DNA of 64,000 nucleotides from Belnapia mucosa (GCF_016775475.1 NZ_JAEUXJ010000002.1:658013-722012); one strand, 5' to 3'; shown: positions 44,980 to 54,652, counted from the stretch's first letter. Translations and numbers: made by a program. The notes: generated by a model not told the origin, from the letters alone.

Positions 44980-46167
44980 TTAGAGTCCCGCCCGATCCAG
45001 CCGCAGGATCGCCCGCGCCATGGCCTGGGCCCGCGGCACCAAGCTGGCGACTTCCAGATATTCCTCGGGGCTATGCGCCTTGCCGCCCACCGGCCCGACG
45101 GCGCAGATGGTCGGCGCCCCGACCGCCGCGGTGAAGCCACTATCGGCGCAGCCGCCGCTGAACTCGCCGGTGATGGACAGCCCGCTTTCCCCGGCCGCAC
45201 CGCAATACAGGTCGAACAGCTTCGCCGCCGAGGAGGTCTGGGTCAGCGGCAGGAACTCGCCCTTGATCGTCAGGCGGGACCGGGTGCCGGGCACATAGGC
45301 GCGGTCGATGATGGCATGGATCTTCGCCATCACCTCGTCGCGGTCGGCCGGTTCCTTATAGCGGAGGTCGATCTGCCCCTGGGCCCAGGGGGCGACGGTA
45401 TTGACGCTCTGCCCGCCGGCGACGAGGCCGACATTGAGGGTGATCCCTCGCGCGAGGTCGGTCAGGGCATGCAGCGCGGTGATCTTCGCCGCCAGCTCGC
45501 CGATGGCGCTGACGCCGGCCTCGAAATTGCCGCCGGAATGGGCCGCCTTGCCCTCGATATCAAAGACGGAGAAGACGCCGCCCTTGCGCCCGGTCACCAC
45601 CCCACCATTCGGCCGGCCGGGCTCCGAGTTGAAGACGACCCGCGCCTCGCGCGCCGTCGCCTCGATCACCGCACGGCCCTCGGGGCTGCCGATCTCCTCA
45701 TCGCCGGTGAAGAGGCCGACCAGCGGCCCGGGCGCGCCGCCGAAGCGCTTGAAGGCGGCCAGGACGAACATGTTCATCACCAGCCCCGCCTTCATATCGG
45801 CGACGCCGGGGCCGGTGGCGATGCCGTTCTCGATCCGGAAGGGGCGGCGTGTCGGCTCGCCCTTGGGGAAGACCGTGTCGCGGTGTCCCATCAGCACAAT
45901 CTGCTGCTTCTCATTGCCCGAGGACAGCGCCTCGCCGCCCGCGACGCGGGCCTTGAGGCAGTCGCCGTATGTCTCCTGCGGGATGACCTCAACCGGGATG
46001 CCCTGCTCGGCCATGAAGTCCTGCACGATGCGGCCCACCGCATCGACGCCCGCCTTGTCGTAGCTGCCGCCATCGGTGTTCACCATGGCTTCCAGCACCC
46101 GGAGCATCGCCTCCTGCTGGGTGGCGAGCCAGGCGGTGATGGTGGATTCGGTGCTTGCGGCGGTCAT
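44980..46167 (-). CDS. M20 family metallopeptidase (glutamate carboxypeptidase-like)
   Basis: A 395-residue zinc exopeptidase resembling CPG2-type glutamate carboxypeptidases. The motifs are MGHRDTVFP (metal His and Asp), GPGVADMKAG (bridging Asp), TGDEEIGS (catalytic Glu), SEPGRPNGGVVTGRKGG (third metal site) and the lid GKAAHSGGNFEAG. The last metal His is in GGKAHSPEEY. No signal peptide is visible. It is the third M20 enzyme family member here (others at 23.1 and 40.1 kb). The gene stands apart, with 65 bases to the Bug receptor gene downstream in sequence (its upstream side in minus orientation), so they may be in one transcript. Confidence 0.93.
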   Translation of the reverse strand: MTAASTESTITAWLATQQEAMLRVLEAMVNTDGGSYDKAGVDAVGRIVQDFMAEQGIPVEVIPQETYGDCLKARVAGGEALSSGNEKQQIVLMGHRDTVFPKGEPTRRPFRIENGIATGPGVADMKAGLVMNMFVLAAFKRFGGAPGPLVGLFTGDEEIGSPEGRAVIEATAREARVVFNSEPGRPNGGVVTGRKGGVFSVFDIEGKAAHSGGNFEAGVSAIGELAAKITALHALTDLARGITLNVGLVAGGQSVNTVAPWAQGQIDLRYKEPADRDEVMAKIHAIIDRAYVPGTRSRLTIKGEFLPLTQTSSAAKLFDLYCGAAGESGLSITGEFSGGCADSGFTAAVGAPTICAVGPVGGKAHSPEEYLEVASLVPRAQAMARAILRLDRAGL

Positions 46168-46232
46168 GGCGGCCTCGTCGGATACAGGGCGGCGATTGCA
46201 TCACCGGCCCGGCGCCTGGGCAAGCGCGGGGC

Positions 46233-47195
46233 TTACTCCACCTTGCCGATCCGCCGGACCGCGGCCTGGAGGCGGGCCGCATCGGTGCGGAAGAAGCGCT
46301 CGAAAGCCTCGCCGTCACGGTAGTCGAGGGTATTGCCGCCCGCCGCCAGCGCCCGGCCGGTCTCCGGCTCGGCCGCGACGGCGGCCAGGGCCGCACGCAG
46401 CGCCTCCCGCAGCGCCGGCGGCGTGGCGGCGGGGGCGAAGACGCCGGCCCAGATGTAATACTCGGCCTCCGGGAAGCCGCGCTCGATCAGGGTCGACACA
46501 TCGGGCCAATCGGGCAGGCGCCGGGCGCCCCAGCAGGCCAGGGCCCGCAGCCGGCCCTCGCGCAGATGCGGCGCGACCGGGCCCGGCCCACTGGACAGCG
46601 CCTGCACCTGGCCCGCGAGCAGCGCGGTCAGCGCCGGCGCCCCGCCCTGGAAGGGCACATGCAGCAGGTCGATCCCCGCCGCCGTGGTCAGCATCGCCAT
46701 CGGCACATGCAGCGCCGAGTAATTGCCCGAGGAGGAATAGCTGATCGCCCCCGGCCGCCGCCGCGCATCGGCGATGAACTCCTCCAGCGTCCGCCAGGGC
46801 GCGCTGGCCGGCACCACCAGCAGGGTCGGGTCGGCGGTGAAGAGGGCGATGGGGGCGAACTGGTCCAGCTCATAGGCCGGCGCCCGGCCGAACAGCCGCG
46901 CCGCCTCCGGCAGGATGGCGAGGGAGGAGAGGGCCATCAGCAGCGTCGTGCCATCCGGCGCGGCGCGGGCGACGAAGGCATTGCCGATCTCGCCCGCCGC
47001 CCCGGCGCGGTTCACCACCGGCACCGGCTGGCGCCAATGCCGCTCCAGCGCCGCCGCGACGGGCCGCGCCACCACATCCGCCTGCCCGCCGGGCGGGAAG
47101 GCGACGACCATGGTGACCGGACGGCCCGGGAAATCCTCCGCCCGGACGAGCGCCGGCAGCGCCAGCCCCGCCGCCAGCACCGCCCGGCGCTTCAT
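46233..47195 (-). CDS. Bug-family tripartite tricarboxylate transporter substrate-binding protein
   Basis: A 320-residue periplasmic receptor. The signal peptide is MKRRAVLAAGLALPALVRA, with mature start near EDFPGRP. Landmarks are VTMVVAFPPGGQADVVAR, AGAAGEIGNAFVARAAPDG, PGAISYSSSGNYSALHVPM and LLHVPFQGGAPALTALLAGQ. The start overlaps the stop of the upstream FAH-family gene by 4 bases (ATGA), so transport and hydrolysis are almost certainly co-expressed. No TctA or TctB membrane genes are present. Confidence 0.93.
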   Translation of the reverse strand: MKRRAVLAAGLALPALVRAEDFPGRPVTMVVAFPPGGQADVVARPVAAALERHWRQPVPVVNRAGAAGEIGNAFVARAAPDGTTLLMALSSLAILPEAARLFGRAPAYELDQFAPIALFTADPTLLVVPASAPWRTLEEFIADARRRPGAISYSSSGNYSALHVPMAMLTTAAGIDLLHVPFQGGAPALTALLAGQVQALSSGPGPVAPHLREGRLRALACWGARRLPDWPDVSTLIERGFPEAEYYIWAGVFAPAATPPALREALRAALAAVAAEPETGRALAAGGNTLDYRDGEAFERFFRTDAARLQAAVRRIGKVE

Positions 47196-48076
47196 GCGAC
47201 CGGGTTCTCCAGCACGCCGATCCCGCTCACCTCGATGCGGACCACATCGCCCTTCTTCAGGAAGCGCGGCGGCTGGAAGCCGATACCGACGCCGGCCGGG
47301 GTGCCGGTGGCGATGATGTCGCCCGGCTCCAGCGTGATGCCGGCGCTGATGGTTTCGATCAGGGTCGGGATGTCGAAGATCAGGTCGGCGACCGGCGCAT
47401 CCTGGCGCTTCTCGCCATTCACATAGGTGGTCAGCCGCAGCGTGCGGGGATCCGGCACCTCGTCGGCGGTGAGAATGGCGGGGCCCATCGGGCAGAAGCC
47501 GTCAATCCCCTTGCCGAGGATCCATTGCCGGTGCTTGTGCTGCAGGGTCCGGGCAGTGACGTCGTTGACAATGGTGTAGCCGAAGACGTGCTGCGCCCAG
47601 TCGGCCGCCTTAATGCCGCGCCCGGCCTTGCCGATCACCACCGCCAGCTCGCCCTCGTAATCGACCGAATTGGTCGGATCGAGGAAGGAGGGGATGGCAT
47701 CGCCCGGCCCGCTGACCGCGGTCGGCGGCTTGCTGAACACCACAGGCGCTTCCGGCACCACCTCCTTCGCCGTGGCGTCGAAGCCGGAGCCGGCGAATTC
47801 CTTGGCGTGCTCGTGGTAGTTCTTGCCGACGCAGAAGATGTTCTTCGCCGGGCGCGGGATCGGCGCCAGCAGCACCGCATCCTCCACCACCGGCGCCTGC
47901 GCCGCCGCGGCCCGGGCCCGCCGCAGCATGGCCTCGCCGCCGGCGATCAGCCCCGGCATGTTGTCCCAGGGCACCTGCCCATCCGCCGCCGAGAGGTCGA
48001 GCACCGCGCCATCCGCCCGCAAGGCGCCGACCTTGCCGCCTGCCCAGCCGCCCCGCTTGTAGGTCACCAACCGCAT
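47192..48076 (-). CDS. Fumarylacetoacetate hydrolase (FAH) family protein
   Basis: A 294-residue metal-dependent hydrolase or isomerase of the FAH family. The catalytic core has FCVGKNYHEHAKEF (His near 88-90) and the divalent-metal ligands E141 and E143 (VDYEGELAVVIGKAGRGI) and D172 (YTIVNDVTAR). The N-terminal 70 residues form the small FAH_N domain. Members cleave carbon-carbon bonds in 2,4-diketo acids, isomerise homoprotocatechuate intermediates or decarboxylate oxaloacetate. It is translationally coupled to a Bug receptor, suggesting catabolism of an imported organic acid. A palindromic repeat sits in its upstream gap. Confidence 0.93.
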   Translation of the reverse strand: MRLVTYKRGGWAGGKVGALRADGAVLDLSAADGQVPWDNMPGLIAGGEAMLRRARAAAAQAPVVEDAVLLAPIPRPAKNIFCVGKNYHEHAKEFAGSGFDATAKEVVPEAPVVFSKPPTAVSGPGDAIPSFLDPTNSVDYEGELAVVIGKAGRGIKAADWAQHVFGYTIVNDVTARTLQHKHRQWILGKGIDGFCPMGPAILTADEVPDPRTLRLTTYVNGEKRQDAPVADLIFDIPTLIETISAGITLEPGDIIATGTPAGVGIGFQPPRFLKKGDVVRIEVSGIGVLENPVA

Positions 48077-48094
48077 GCCGCGCCCTCCAGCCCT

Positions 48095-48203
48095 CTAGAC
48101 CTTGATCCACGATCACTGGATCGCGGAGCAAGGTCTAGGTTATTGTTTTGTCGCGTGATTCACGCCTCCGACCGTTCCAGCCTCCGGCGATCACGCTCTA
48201 GCC
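48095..48203. repeat. Palindromic intergenic element (REP-like)
   Basis: The 141-base gap between the FAH and amidase genes holds CTAGACCTTG (48095-48104) and its perfect complement CAAGGTCTAG (48129-48138), with inner ATCC/GGAT arms and 7 unpaired bases on one side. The adjoining TTGTTTTGTCGCGTGATTCACGC with a GCGTG/CACGC hairpin, and GATCACGCTCTAG further on, look like dispersed alphaproteobacterial intergenic repeats I know from other genomes. Only one copy is in this window, so its repetition is inferred. Confidence 0.55.
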
Positions 48204-48217
48204 CTGGTGAAGCAGAA

Positions 48218-49612
48218 TCAGCCCGGCTGGGCCAGGGGAATGGTGGCCGCCTGCTCCAGCGCCCGCGCCCCACGCAGCACCAGGTCGTCGCGGTAGAGCG
48301 CCGCCGCGAGCTGCACCGCCCGCGGCATGCCGTGCTCGTCGATGCCGATCGGCACGCTGATGGCCGGCTGCCGGGTCAGGTTGAAGGCGAAGGTCCAGGG
48401 CGCCCAGTCACGCCACAGCGCCTCGGCCGGGCGGATGGTCGGCTGGTCCGCGGCGAAGGCGGCGGTCGGCGTGGTCGGGCATAGCATCAGGTCATAGCGC
48501 TGGTGGAACCGCGCGGCGGCATGCGCCGCCTCGATCCGCAGCGCCTCGGCGGCGAGGTAGTCGACGGCGCTCATGCCGCCCTCGCGCTCCGCCACCTCGA
48601 CCAGCCCGGCATCGAGCAGGCCGCGCCGCTCCTCGGGAATCGTGGCGACCAGCCGCGCCAGGGCCACGCCCCAGACCCGGCCGAACAGCGCCCGCGTATC
48701 GGGGAGCGGCGGATCGGCTTCCTCGACCAGCGCGCCCTGTTCCCCCAGCATCCGCGCGGCGCCGACCAGCGCCGCCTCGCCATCGGCATCGAGCGGCGCC
48801 TCGAAGCCGAGGCGACGGACCAGCGCGACCCGCAGCCCGGCCACGCCATCCTCCAGCCCCCGCCGCCAGTCCTGCGGCTCATCCGGCAGGCAGAAGGGAT
48901 CGCGCAGATCGTGCCGCGCCATGGCCGAGAGCATCAGCGCCGCATCGCGCACGGTCCGCGTCATCGGCCCGGTCACGGCGACCTGGGCGAAGGCGCCGAG
49001 CGGCCATTGCGGCACCCGTCCGAAGCTCGGCTTCAGCCCGACCAGGCCGCAGAAGGCCGCCGGGATGCGGATGGAGCCGCCGGCATCGGTGCCGATATGC
49101 AGCGGCCCGAAACAGGCCGCCCCGGCCGCCCCGGCGCCGGAGGACGAACCACCCGGCGTCCGATCCCGGTTCCAGGGATTGCGGGTGATGCCGTGCAGCG
49201 GGCAGTCGCCCGGCGACTTCCAGCCGAATTCCGTGGTGGTGGTCTTGCCGAGGATGATCGCGCCCGCCGATTTCAGCCCGAGCACCGAGGGCGAATCCTC
49301 GGTGGCGGGCCTGGCCTCGGTCAGCTTGCTGCCGCGCCGGGTCGGGAAGCCGGAGAGGTTCAGCAGGTCCTTCACGGTCGCCGGCACGCCATCCAGCAGC
49401 CCGATCGGCCGCCCGGCCATCCAGCGCGCCTCGCTCTCACCGGCTGCCTGCAGGGCGCGCGGGTTCATGGCGGCGAAGGCATTGACCCAGGGGTTGTAGC
49501 GGGCGACCCGCTCCATCACCGCCTTCAGCACCTCGACCGGGCTGAGAGCCCGCCGGGCATAGAGCGCCAGCAGGGTCTCGGCGGACATCAGGGCGGGATC
49601 GGATTCGCTCAT
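48218..49612 (-). CDS. Amidase (amidase signature family)
   Basis: A 464-residue hydrolase of the amidase-signature family, which cleaves carboxamides. The Ser-cisSer-Lys triad is visible: K81 (TVKDLL), S156 (GGSSSG) and S180 (GTDAGGSIRIPA). The C-terminus shows PAISVPIGIDEHGMPRAVQL, typical of the family. GatA-type tRNA amidotransferase can be excluded on context (no gatB or gatC) though the fold is the same. ATG 49612 lies 7 bases after the exonuclease stop, so the two may be co-transcribed; the open frame continues upstream only as the exonuclease shadow. Physiological amide unknown. Confidence 0.92.
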   Translation of the reverse strand: MSESDPALMSAETLLALYARRALSPVEVLKAVMERVARYNPWVNAFAAMNPRALQAAGESEARWMAGRPIGLLDGVPATVKDLLNLSGFPTRRGSKLTEARPATEDSPSVLGLKSAGAIILGKTTTTEFGWKSPGDCPLHGITRNPWNRDRTPGGSSSGAGAAGAACFGPLHIGTDAGGSIRIPAAFCGLVGLKPSFGRVPQWPLGAFAQVAVTGPMTRTVRDAALMLSAMARHDLRDPFCLPDEPQDWRRGLEDGVAGLRVALVRRLGFEAPLDADGEAALVGAARMLGEQGALVEEADPPLPDTRALFGRVWGVALARLVATIPEERRGLLDAGLVEVAEREGGMSAVDYLAAEALRIEAAHAAARFHQRYDLMLCPTTPTAAFAADQPTIRPAEALWRDWAPWTFAFNLTRQPAISVPIGIDEHGMPRAVQLAAALYRDDLVLRGARALEQAATIPLAQPG

Positions 49613-49619
49613 CGGGGTC

Positions 49620-50393
49620 TCACCGCAATTCGCACCAGACCGGCGCGTGGTCGCTGGGTTGCTCCTCCGAACGGGCAATGGTGTCCACCCCGCAATGCGC
49701 CAGCCGCTCGGCCAGCTCCGGGCTCAGCAGGGCGTGGTCGATGCGGAGGCCGCGATTCTGCTCGAAGGCCGGGCCGTAATCCCAATAGGTGAAGGGGGCA
49801 TCGGCGGGGTGCAGGGCGCGCAGCGCATCGGTCATGCCGAGATGCAGCAGGGCATTGAACCGGGCCCGGCTGTCGGGATGGACCAGCGCATCGGTCGGCG
49901 GCAGGGCGCCGGGCGAGAGGTCGGCCGCGGTCGGGCAGACATTGAAGTCGCCGAGCACGGCGACGGGCGTGAAGGAATCGAGCCTCGCCGCGATCCAGTC
50001 CCGCAGCCGCTCCATCCAGCGGAGCTTGTACTGGAAGCCGACTTCGCCGCCGGAATTGCCGTTGGGAAGGTAGATGCCGGCGGCCTCCATCCCGTCCTCG
50101 GTCCGGATCGCCAGGAAACGGGCATGGTCGTCCTCGGCCTCGCCCGGCAGGGCTTCGGCCGTGACCTCGAAGGGCATCCGCGCCAGTACGGCGACGCCGT
50201 TCCGCCCGCCGCGCTGGCCGACCGCATGGATGCGGTAGCCGCTGCCCTCCAGCTCGGCGGCGGGGAATTCCGCCGTCTGGCATTTCAGCTCCTGGAGGAA
50301 GAGCAGGTCCGGCGAATGCCGCTCCAGGAAGCGCCGGACATGCGGCGCCCGGCGGCGGATCGAGTTCACGTTGAAGCTGGCGAGGCGGATCAT
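49620..50393 (-). CDS. xth: Exodeoxyribonuclease III (AP endonuclease)
   Basis: A 257-residue Mg-dependent DNA repair nuclease of the Xth/exonuclease III family, acting at abasic sites and 3' blocks. The N-terminus IRLASFNVNSIRRR, LQELKCQ (catalytic Glu), the YLPNG segment, GDFNVCP (Asp, Asn), RIDHALLS and the final SDHAPVW (Asp-His) are all present, so the active site is complete. The length is normal. A GC-rich hairpin separates it from erpA upstream. Confidence 0.96.
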   Translation of the reverse strand: MIRLASFNVNSIRRRAPHVRRFLERHSPDLLFLQELKCQTAEFPAAELEGSGYRIHAVGQRGGRNGVAVLARMPFEVTAEALPGEAEDDHARFLAIRTEDGMEAAGIYLPNGNSGGEVGFQYKLRWMERLRDWIAARLDSFTPVAVLGDFNVCPTAADLSPGALPPTDALVHPDSRARFNALLHLGMTDALRALHPADAPFTYWDYGPAFEQNRGLRIDHALLSPELAERLAHCGVDTIARSEEQPSDHAPVWCELR

Positions 50394-50413
50394 GCCCCCA
50401 GCATCGCCCGGCC

Positions 50414-50433
50414 GCCCCTGGTTGGACAGGGGC
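50414..50433 (-). terminator. Hairpin directly after erpA
   Basis: GCCCCTG (50414-50420) and CAGGGGC (50427-50433) form a perfect 7-base stem with loop GTTGGA. The stem touches the erpA stop codon on the minus strand. No T-run follows, so it may be a weak terminator or an attenuating element between erpA and xth. Confidence 0.5.
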
Positions 50434-50784
50434 TCAGGCGACGGCGAAGCTGACGCCGCAGCCGCAGCCGGAGACCGCCTGTGGGTTGCGCACCACGAAA
50501 TGCGCGCCGATCAGCGCCTCATTCCAGTCGAGCTCGGCGCCGGCGATCAGGTCCAGGGAGACGCTGTCCACGAAGACGCGGACGCCGCCCTGTTCCACCA
50601 CCAGGTCGTCCCCGGTCGGCTGGTCCTCCAGTTCGAAGCCATATTGGAAGCCGGAACAGCCGCCGGCGCTCACCGAGACGCGGAGGCCGGAATCGGGGCG
50701 GCCCTCCCGTCGGGCAATGGACGCCACCTCGGCGGCGGCGCGGGGGGTGACACGGAAGCGGGGCAGGTCGGAACCGTCGGGCAT
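50434..50784 (-). CDS. erpA: Iron-sulfur cluster insertion protein (ErpA/IscA family)
   Basis: A 116-residue A-type Fe-S carrier. The three conserved Cys are C43 (GGCSGFQY), C107 and C109 (GCGCG), which bind and transfer a cluster to target apoproteins. Other family features are VTPRAAAEV at the start, FVDSVSLDLI and DWNEALIGAHFVVRNPQA. ErpA versus IscA cannot be separated firmly by sequence alone, but the absence of isc genes here and the stand-alone position favour ErpA. The ATG at 50784 follows GGAGAATGCC. The gene is divergent from dgt, with 75 bases between them. Confidence 0.9.
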   Translation of the reverse strand: MPDGSDLPRFRVTPRAAAEVASIARREGRPDSGLRVSVSAGGCSGFQYGFELEDQPTGDDLVVEQGGVRVFVDSVSLDLIAGAELDWNEALIGAHFVVRNPQAVSGCGCGVSFAVA

Positions 50785-50859
50785 GGCATTCTCCGGGCGG
50801 CGCCATGGCGGAAGCGGGCGCCGCCGCATATATCGGTTGGGATGAAGATAGGGGAGGAC

Positions 50860-52020
50860 ATGGCGGATTTCCAATCGGCACGCGCCCCCTGGGCAGTGGA
50901 TCCCCGGCATTCGCGCGGGCGGCTGCACCCGGAACCGGCCGATGCCCGCTCCCCCTGGCAACGCGACAGGGACCGGATCATCCACTGTGGGGCCTTCCGG
51001 CGGCTGCAGTACAAGACCCAGGTCTTCATTTTCCATGAAGGCGACTATTTCCGCACCCGCCTGACCCATAGCATCGAGGTGGCGCAGATCGCCCGCAGCC
51101 TGGCCCGCCGCCTGCGGCTGGACGAGGACCTGGCCGAAGCGCTGGCCCTGGCCCATGACCTCGGCCACCCCCCCTTCGGCCATGCGGGGGAGGAAGCGCT
51201 GGACAGCCAGATGCGCCCCTATGGCGGCTTCGACCACAATGCCCAGTCGCTCAAGGTCGTCACCAGCCTGGAGGCGCGATACGCCCGGTTCGACGGGCTG
51301 AACCTGTCCTGGGAGACGCTGGAGGGATTGGCGAAGCATAACGGCCCGCTGCGTCGGCCCTCGGCCTATATCGCCGAATACGACCGGCAGCACCCGCTCG
51401 ACCTCACGACCCATGCCTCGGCCGAGGCCCAGGCGGCGGCGCTGGCCGACGACATCGCCTACAACAACCACGACCTGGATGATGGCATCCGGGCCCGGAT
51501 CTTCTCGATCGAGGAGGCCAGTGGCCTGCCGCTGATCGGCGACGCCTTCCGCGAGGTCAAGGCGGCCTATCCCGATATCCCCCGCGACCGGCTGGTGACC
51601 GAGACGGTGCGCCGGGTGATCAATGTGATGGTGGAGGATGTGGTGCGGGAGGCGAATCGCCGGATCGCCGCCCTCGATCCCCGCAGCGTTGACGATATCC
51701 GCGCCGCGGCCGAGCCGGTGGTCGGCTTCTCCCGCCCGATGGCGGAGGCCAACCAGGTGATCCGCGAATTCCTCTTCACCCGGATGTACCGGCATTGGCG
51801 GGTGAACCGGGTCATGCAGAAGTCGAAGCGGGTGGCGCAGCTGTTGTTCCAGCTGCTGCATGGCGGGCCGCAGATGCTCCCCGATGACTGGCGGGTGAGG
51901 GCAGGGGAGGCGGGCAGCCCGACCTGCGCCCGGGTCGTCTGCGACTACATCGCCGGCATGACCGACCGCTACGCGCTGGAGGAGCACCGACGGCTGACGG
52001 ATCCGAATATTCCGGGATAG
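50860..52020 (+). CDS. dgt: dGTP triphosphohydrolase (HD-domain dNTPase)
   Basis: A 386-residue HD-domain phosphohydrolase that converts dGTP to deoxyguanosine and triphosphate. The conserved blocks are [36 protein letters not shown] (H70), [14 protein letters not shown] (H99, D100), and [15 protein letters not shown] supplying the last metal Asp. This is the shorter type found in alphaproteobacteria. ATG 50860 is preferred because GGGGAGG stands close upstream, though the spacing is short; an in-frame ATG at 50842 is the alternative. A hairpin follows the stop, then argS. Confidence 0.94.
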   Translation: MADFQSARAPWAVDPRHSRGRLHPEPADARSPWQRDRDRIIHCGAFRRLQYKTQVFIFHEGDYFRTRLTHSIEVAQIARSLARRLRLDEDLAEALALAHDLGHPPFGHAGEEALDSQMRPYGGFDHNAQSLKVVTSLEARYARFDGLNLSWETLEGLAKHNGPLRRPSAYIAEYDRQHPLDLTTHASAEAQAAALADDIAYNNHDLDDGIRARIFSIEEASGLPLIGDAFREVKAAYPDIPRDRLVTETVRRVINVMVEDVVREANRRIAALDPRSVDDIRAAAEPVVGFSRPMAEANQVIREFLFTRMYRHWRVNRVMQKSKRVAQLLFQLLHGGPQMLPDDWRVRAGEAGSPTCARVVCDYIAGMTDRYALEEHRRLTDPNIPG

Positions 52021-52022
52021 GG

Positions 52023-52037
52023 CAGGGCGCCGCCCTG
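52023..52037 (+). terminator. Putative terminator between dgt and argS
   Basis: CAGGGC-GCC-GCCCTG is a perfect 6-base stem 2 bases after the dgt stop, followed a few bases later by GTTT. It is short and the T-run is minimal, so confidence is moderate to low. Confidence 0.4.
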
Positions 52038-52081
52038 GGTGTTTCCACCGACTGCCATCGCGGGCTAAACCGCGCCGCAGC

Positions 52082-53848
52082 ATGACCAGCACCGATATCT
52101 TCGCCGCCCTCCGCGGCCGCGCCATCGCCGCCCTGCGCGACCTCCTGCCCGACCTGCCGGAGGAGGCGCTGGGCCGCGTGCTGATGGAGCCGCCGCGCGA
52201 CCCGAGCCATGGCGACATGGCGACCAATGCCGCGCTGGTGGTGGCGAAGGCGGCCCGGCAGCCGCCGCCGAAGCTCGCCGCCGCCCTGGCCGAGCGGCTG
52301 GCCGCCCTGCCCGAGGTCGACTCCGCCGCCCCCGCCGGCCCCGGCTTCGTCAACCTGAGGCTGCGGGAGGATTTCATCCGCGCCCAGCTCCCGGTCATCC
52401 TCGAGGCCGGGGAGGGCTATGGCGCCAGCGCGATCGGCGGCGGCCGCCAGGCGAATGTCGAATATGTCTCCGCCAACCCGACCGGGCCGATGCATGTCGG
52501 CCATTGCCGCGGCGCCGTGGTCGGCGATGCGCTCGCCAACCTGCTGGCCAAGGCCGGCTGGGAGGTCACGAAGGAATATTACGTCAACGATGCCGGGGCG
52601 CAGGTGCAGGCGCTCGGCTGGGCGGCCTATTGGCGCTACCTCCAGGCCCTCGGCACGCCCCTGACCGAGGAGGAATTCGCCGCCAATACCCCGGGCGGGC
52701 TGCAATATCGCGGCGAATACCTGATCCCGGTCGGGGAGGCGCTGAAGGCCCGCTATGGCGACGCCCTCGCCCCGGGCGCCCTGCCGGCCGACCCCGCCCT
52801 CTGGCTCGACACCGTCCGCGGCTTCACCGTGGAGGCGATGATGGGCGAGATCCGTGGGGACCTCGCCGCCCTCGGCGTTCGCCACGACGTCTTCATCAGC
52901 GAGGCGGAGCTGGTCCGCTCCGGCGTCGCCGACCGCGCCATCGCGGCCCTGGCCGCCCGTGGCCTGGTCTATGAGGGGGTGCTGGAGCCGCCCAAGGGCA
53001 AGATCCCCGATGACTGGGAGCCACGGCCGCAGACGCTCTTCGCCTCGACCCGCTTCGGCGACGATGTGGACCGGCCGCTGCGGAAGTCGGATGGCAGCAA
53101 CACCTATTTCGCGAACGACATCGGCAACCATGCCGACAAGCTCGACCGCGGCTTCGATGAGCTGGTGCAGGTCTGGGGCGCCGACCATGGCGGCTATGTC
53201 AAGCGCATGCAGGCCGCCGTTGCCGCCCTCTCGGCCGACAAGCCCGTGCCGCTGGATGTGGTGCTGACCCAGATCGTGAAGGTGGTGAAGGGCGGCGAGC
53301 CGGTGCGGATGAGCAAGCGCGCCGGCACCTATGTGACGCTCGCCGATCTGATCGAGGAGGTGGGCCGCGACGCGGTCCGCTTCACCATGCTGACCCGCAA
53401 GGCCGATGCGCAGATGGAATTCGACCTCGACAAGGTGGTCGAGCAGTCGCGCGAGAATCCGGTCTTCTATGTGCAGTATGCCCATGCCCGCTGCCGCAGC
53501 GTGCTCCGCAGCGCCGGCGACCCGGCGGAGCTCGCCGCGGCGCCGCTCGAGTCGCTGACCGACCCGGCGGAGCTTGCCCTGATCCGTCGCCTGGTCGCCT
53601 GGCCGCGCACCGTGGAAGCCGCGGCGCTGGCCCGCGAGCCGCACCGCATCGCCTTTTTTCTCCATGACTTGGCCGGCGATTTTCACGTATTGTGGAACAG
53701 GGGAAGAGAGGACACGACCCTCCGCTTCATCCGGGGGGATGAGCCGGAGGCGACGCGGGCAAGGCTCGCGCTGGTCGCTGCGACGGCGACGGTCATCCGC
53801 TCCGGCCTCGGTGTGATGGGGGTCACGCCCGTCGAGGAGATGCGGTGA
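52082..53848 (+). CDS. argS: Arginyl-tRNA synthetase
   Basis: A 588-residue class I tRNA synthetase attaching arginine to its tRNA. The N-terminal Add1-type domain (about 1-115) precedes the HIGH-type motif [11 protein letters not shown] (HVGH at 138-141). [12 protein letters not shown] binds the adenylate, and the KMSKS equivalent is [21 protein letters not shown]. The C-terminal helical DALR anticodon-binding domain is complete, ending in [11 protein letters not shown]. It leads a long run of plus-strand genes ending at serS. Its stop overlaps the GTG start of the SPOR gene (GTGA). Confidence 0.97.
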   Translation: MTSTDIFAALRGRAIAALRDLLPDLPEEALGRVLMEPPRDPSHGDMATNAALVVAKAARQPPPKLAAALAERLAALPEVDSAAPAGPGFVNLRLREDFIRAQLPVILEAGEGYGASAIGGGRQANVEYVSANPTGPMHVGHCRGAVVGDALANLLAKAGWEVTKEYYVNDAGAQVQALGWAAYWRYLQALGTPLTEEEFAANTPGGLQYRGEYLIPVGEALKARYGDALAPGALPADPALWLDTVRGFTVEAMMGEIRGDLAALGVRHDVFISEAELVRSGVADRAIAALAARGLVYEGVLEPPKGKIPDDWEPRPQTLFASTRFGDDVDRPLRKSDGSNTYFANDIGNHADKLDRGFDELVQVWGADHGGYVKRMQAAVAALSADKPVPLDVVLTQIVKVVKGGEPVRMSKRAGTYVTLADLIEEVGRDAVRFTMLTRKADAQMEFDLDKVVEQSRENPVFYVQYAHARCRSVLRSAGDPAELAAAPLESLTDPAELALIRRLVAWPRTVEAAALAREPHRIAFFLHDLAGDFHVLWNRGREDTTLRFIRGDEPEATRARLALVAATATVIRSGLGVMGVTPVEEMR

Positions 53849-54645
53849 GCGATATCACGGTTCCATCCTGGCGCGCCCAGCCGGCGCATCCGGGCCCGAA
53901 TTGGCGCATGCTGGCGGTTGCCGGCGGGTTGCTCGGCACGCTGGCCATGGCCGGCGCGGTCTATTGGGGCATCTCCCGCATGGGGCCCCGCACCGTCCCG
54001 TTGATCGAGCCGGATGCACGGCCGGTGAAGATCCGGCCGGAGGCACCCGGCGGCCTCGTTGTGCCGAACCAGGACCAGCTCGTGCTGGAACCGCCCTCGG
54101 TCCGCCGCGCCGCGGAACGCAACGCCGCCTCCGCCCGGCTCGACCAGGGGCCGGAAGTGCCGGCGCTCGACCAGCTCCGCCAGCAGGCGGCGCCACCCGC
54201 GCCGCCGCCGGCGGCAGCCCCGCCCGCCCCGCCGATGGCGCCGAGCGCCCTGGTCGCGCCCGCGCCGCTGCCCGCGCCCGTGGCGGCGCGCCCGGCCGCC
54301 CCGGCCACGCCCACGCAGCCCGCCCCGGTCCAGCCGGCCCCTGCTACCGTTGCTGCCGCCGCGCCGGCCAAGCCCGGCATCGCCCCGGTCGCCGGTGGCC
54401 GCGCCATGGTCCAGCTTGCCGCCCTGACCTCCGAGGAATCGGCCCGGGGCGAGTGGGAGAGGCTGCAGCACCGCGTGCCGGAACTGGCCGCCTTCCAGCC
54501 GGTGATCACCCGCTTCGACCGGGGCGAGGGCCAGGCGCCGCTCTACCGGCTGCGCACTGGTGGCCTGGCCAATGCCGCGGCCGCCCGGACGCTCTGCGCC
54601 GCGGTGCAGGCCAAGGCCGCGCCCTGCACCCCGATCGGGGGCTAG
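53845..54645 (+). CDS. SPOR-domain membrane protein
   Basis: A 266-residue protein: a short cytosolic N-terminus, one transmembrane helix at about residues 24-45 ([21 protein letters not shown]), a long Pro/Ala-rich periplasmic linker (about 110-180) and a C-terminal SPOR domain ([24 protein letters not shown]...[21 protein letters not shown]). SPOR domains bind denuded peptidoglycan at division sites. The order argS-SPOR-nagZ is common in alphaproteobacteria. The start is a GTG overlapping the argS stop by 4 bases. nagZ follows 7 bases later, consistent with a shared role in envelope remodelling. Confidence 0.9.
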   Translation: MSDITVPSWRAQPAHPGPNWRMLAVAGGLLGTLAMAGAVYWGISRMGPRTVPLIEPDARPVKIRPEAPGGLVVPNQDQLVLEPPSVRRAAERNAASARLDQGPEVPALDQLRQQAAPPAPPPAAAPPAPPMAPSALVAPAPLPAPVAARPAAPATPTQPAPVQPAPATVAAAAPAKPGIAPVAGGRAMVQLAALTSEESARGEWERLQHRVPELAAFQPVITRFDRGEGQAPLYRLRTGGLANAAAARTLCAAVQAKAAPCTPIGG

Positions 54646-54652
54646 GTCCGGC

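Noticed and set aside
51812..53686. Long minus-strand frame opposite argS
   Set aside because: Antisense of argS with no recognisable domain; the argS frame has all catalytic motifs.
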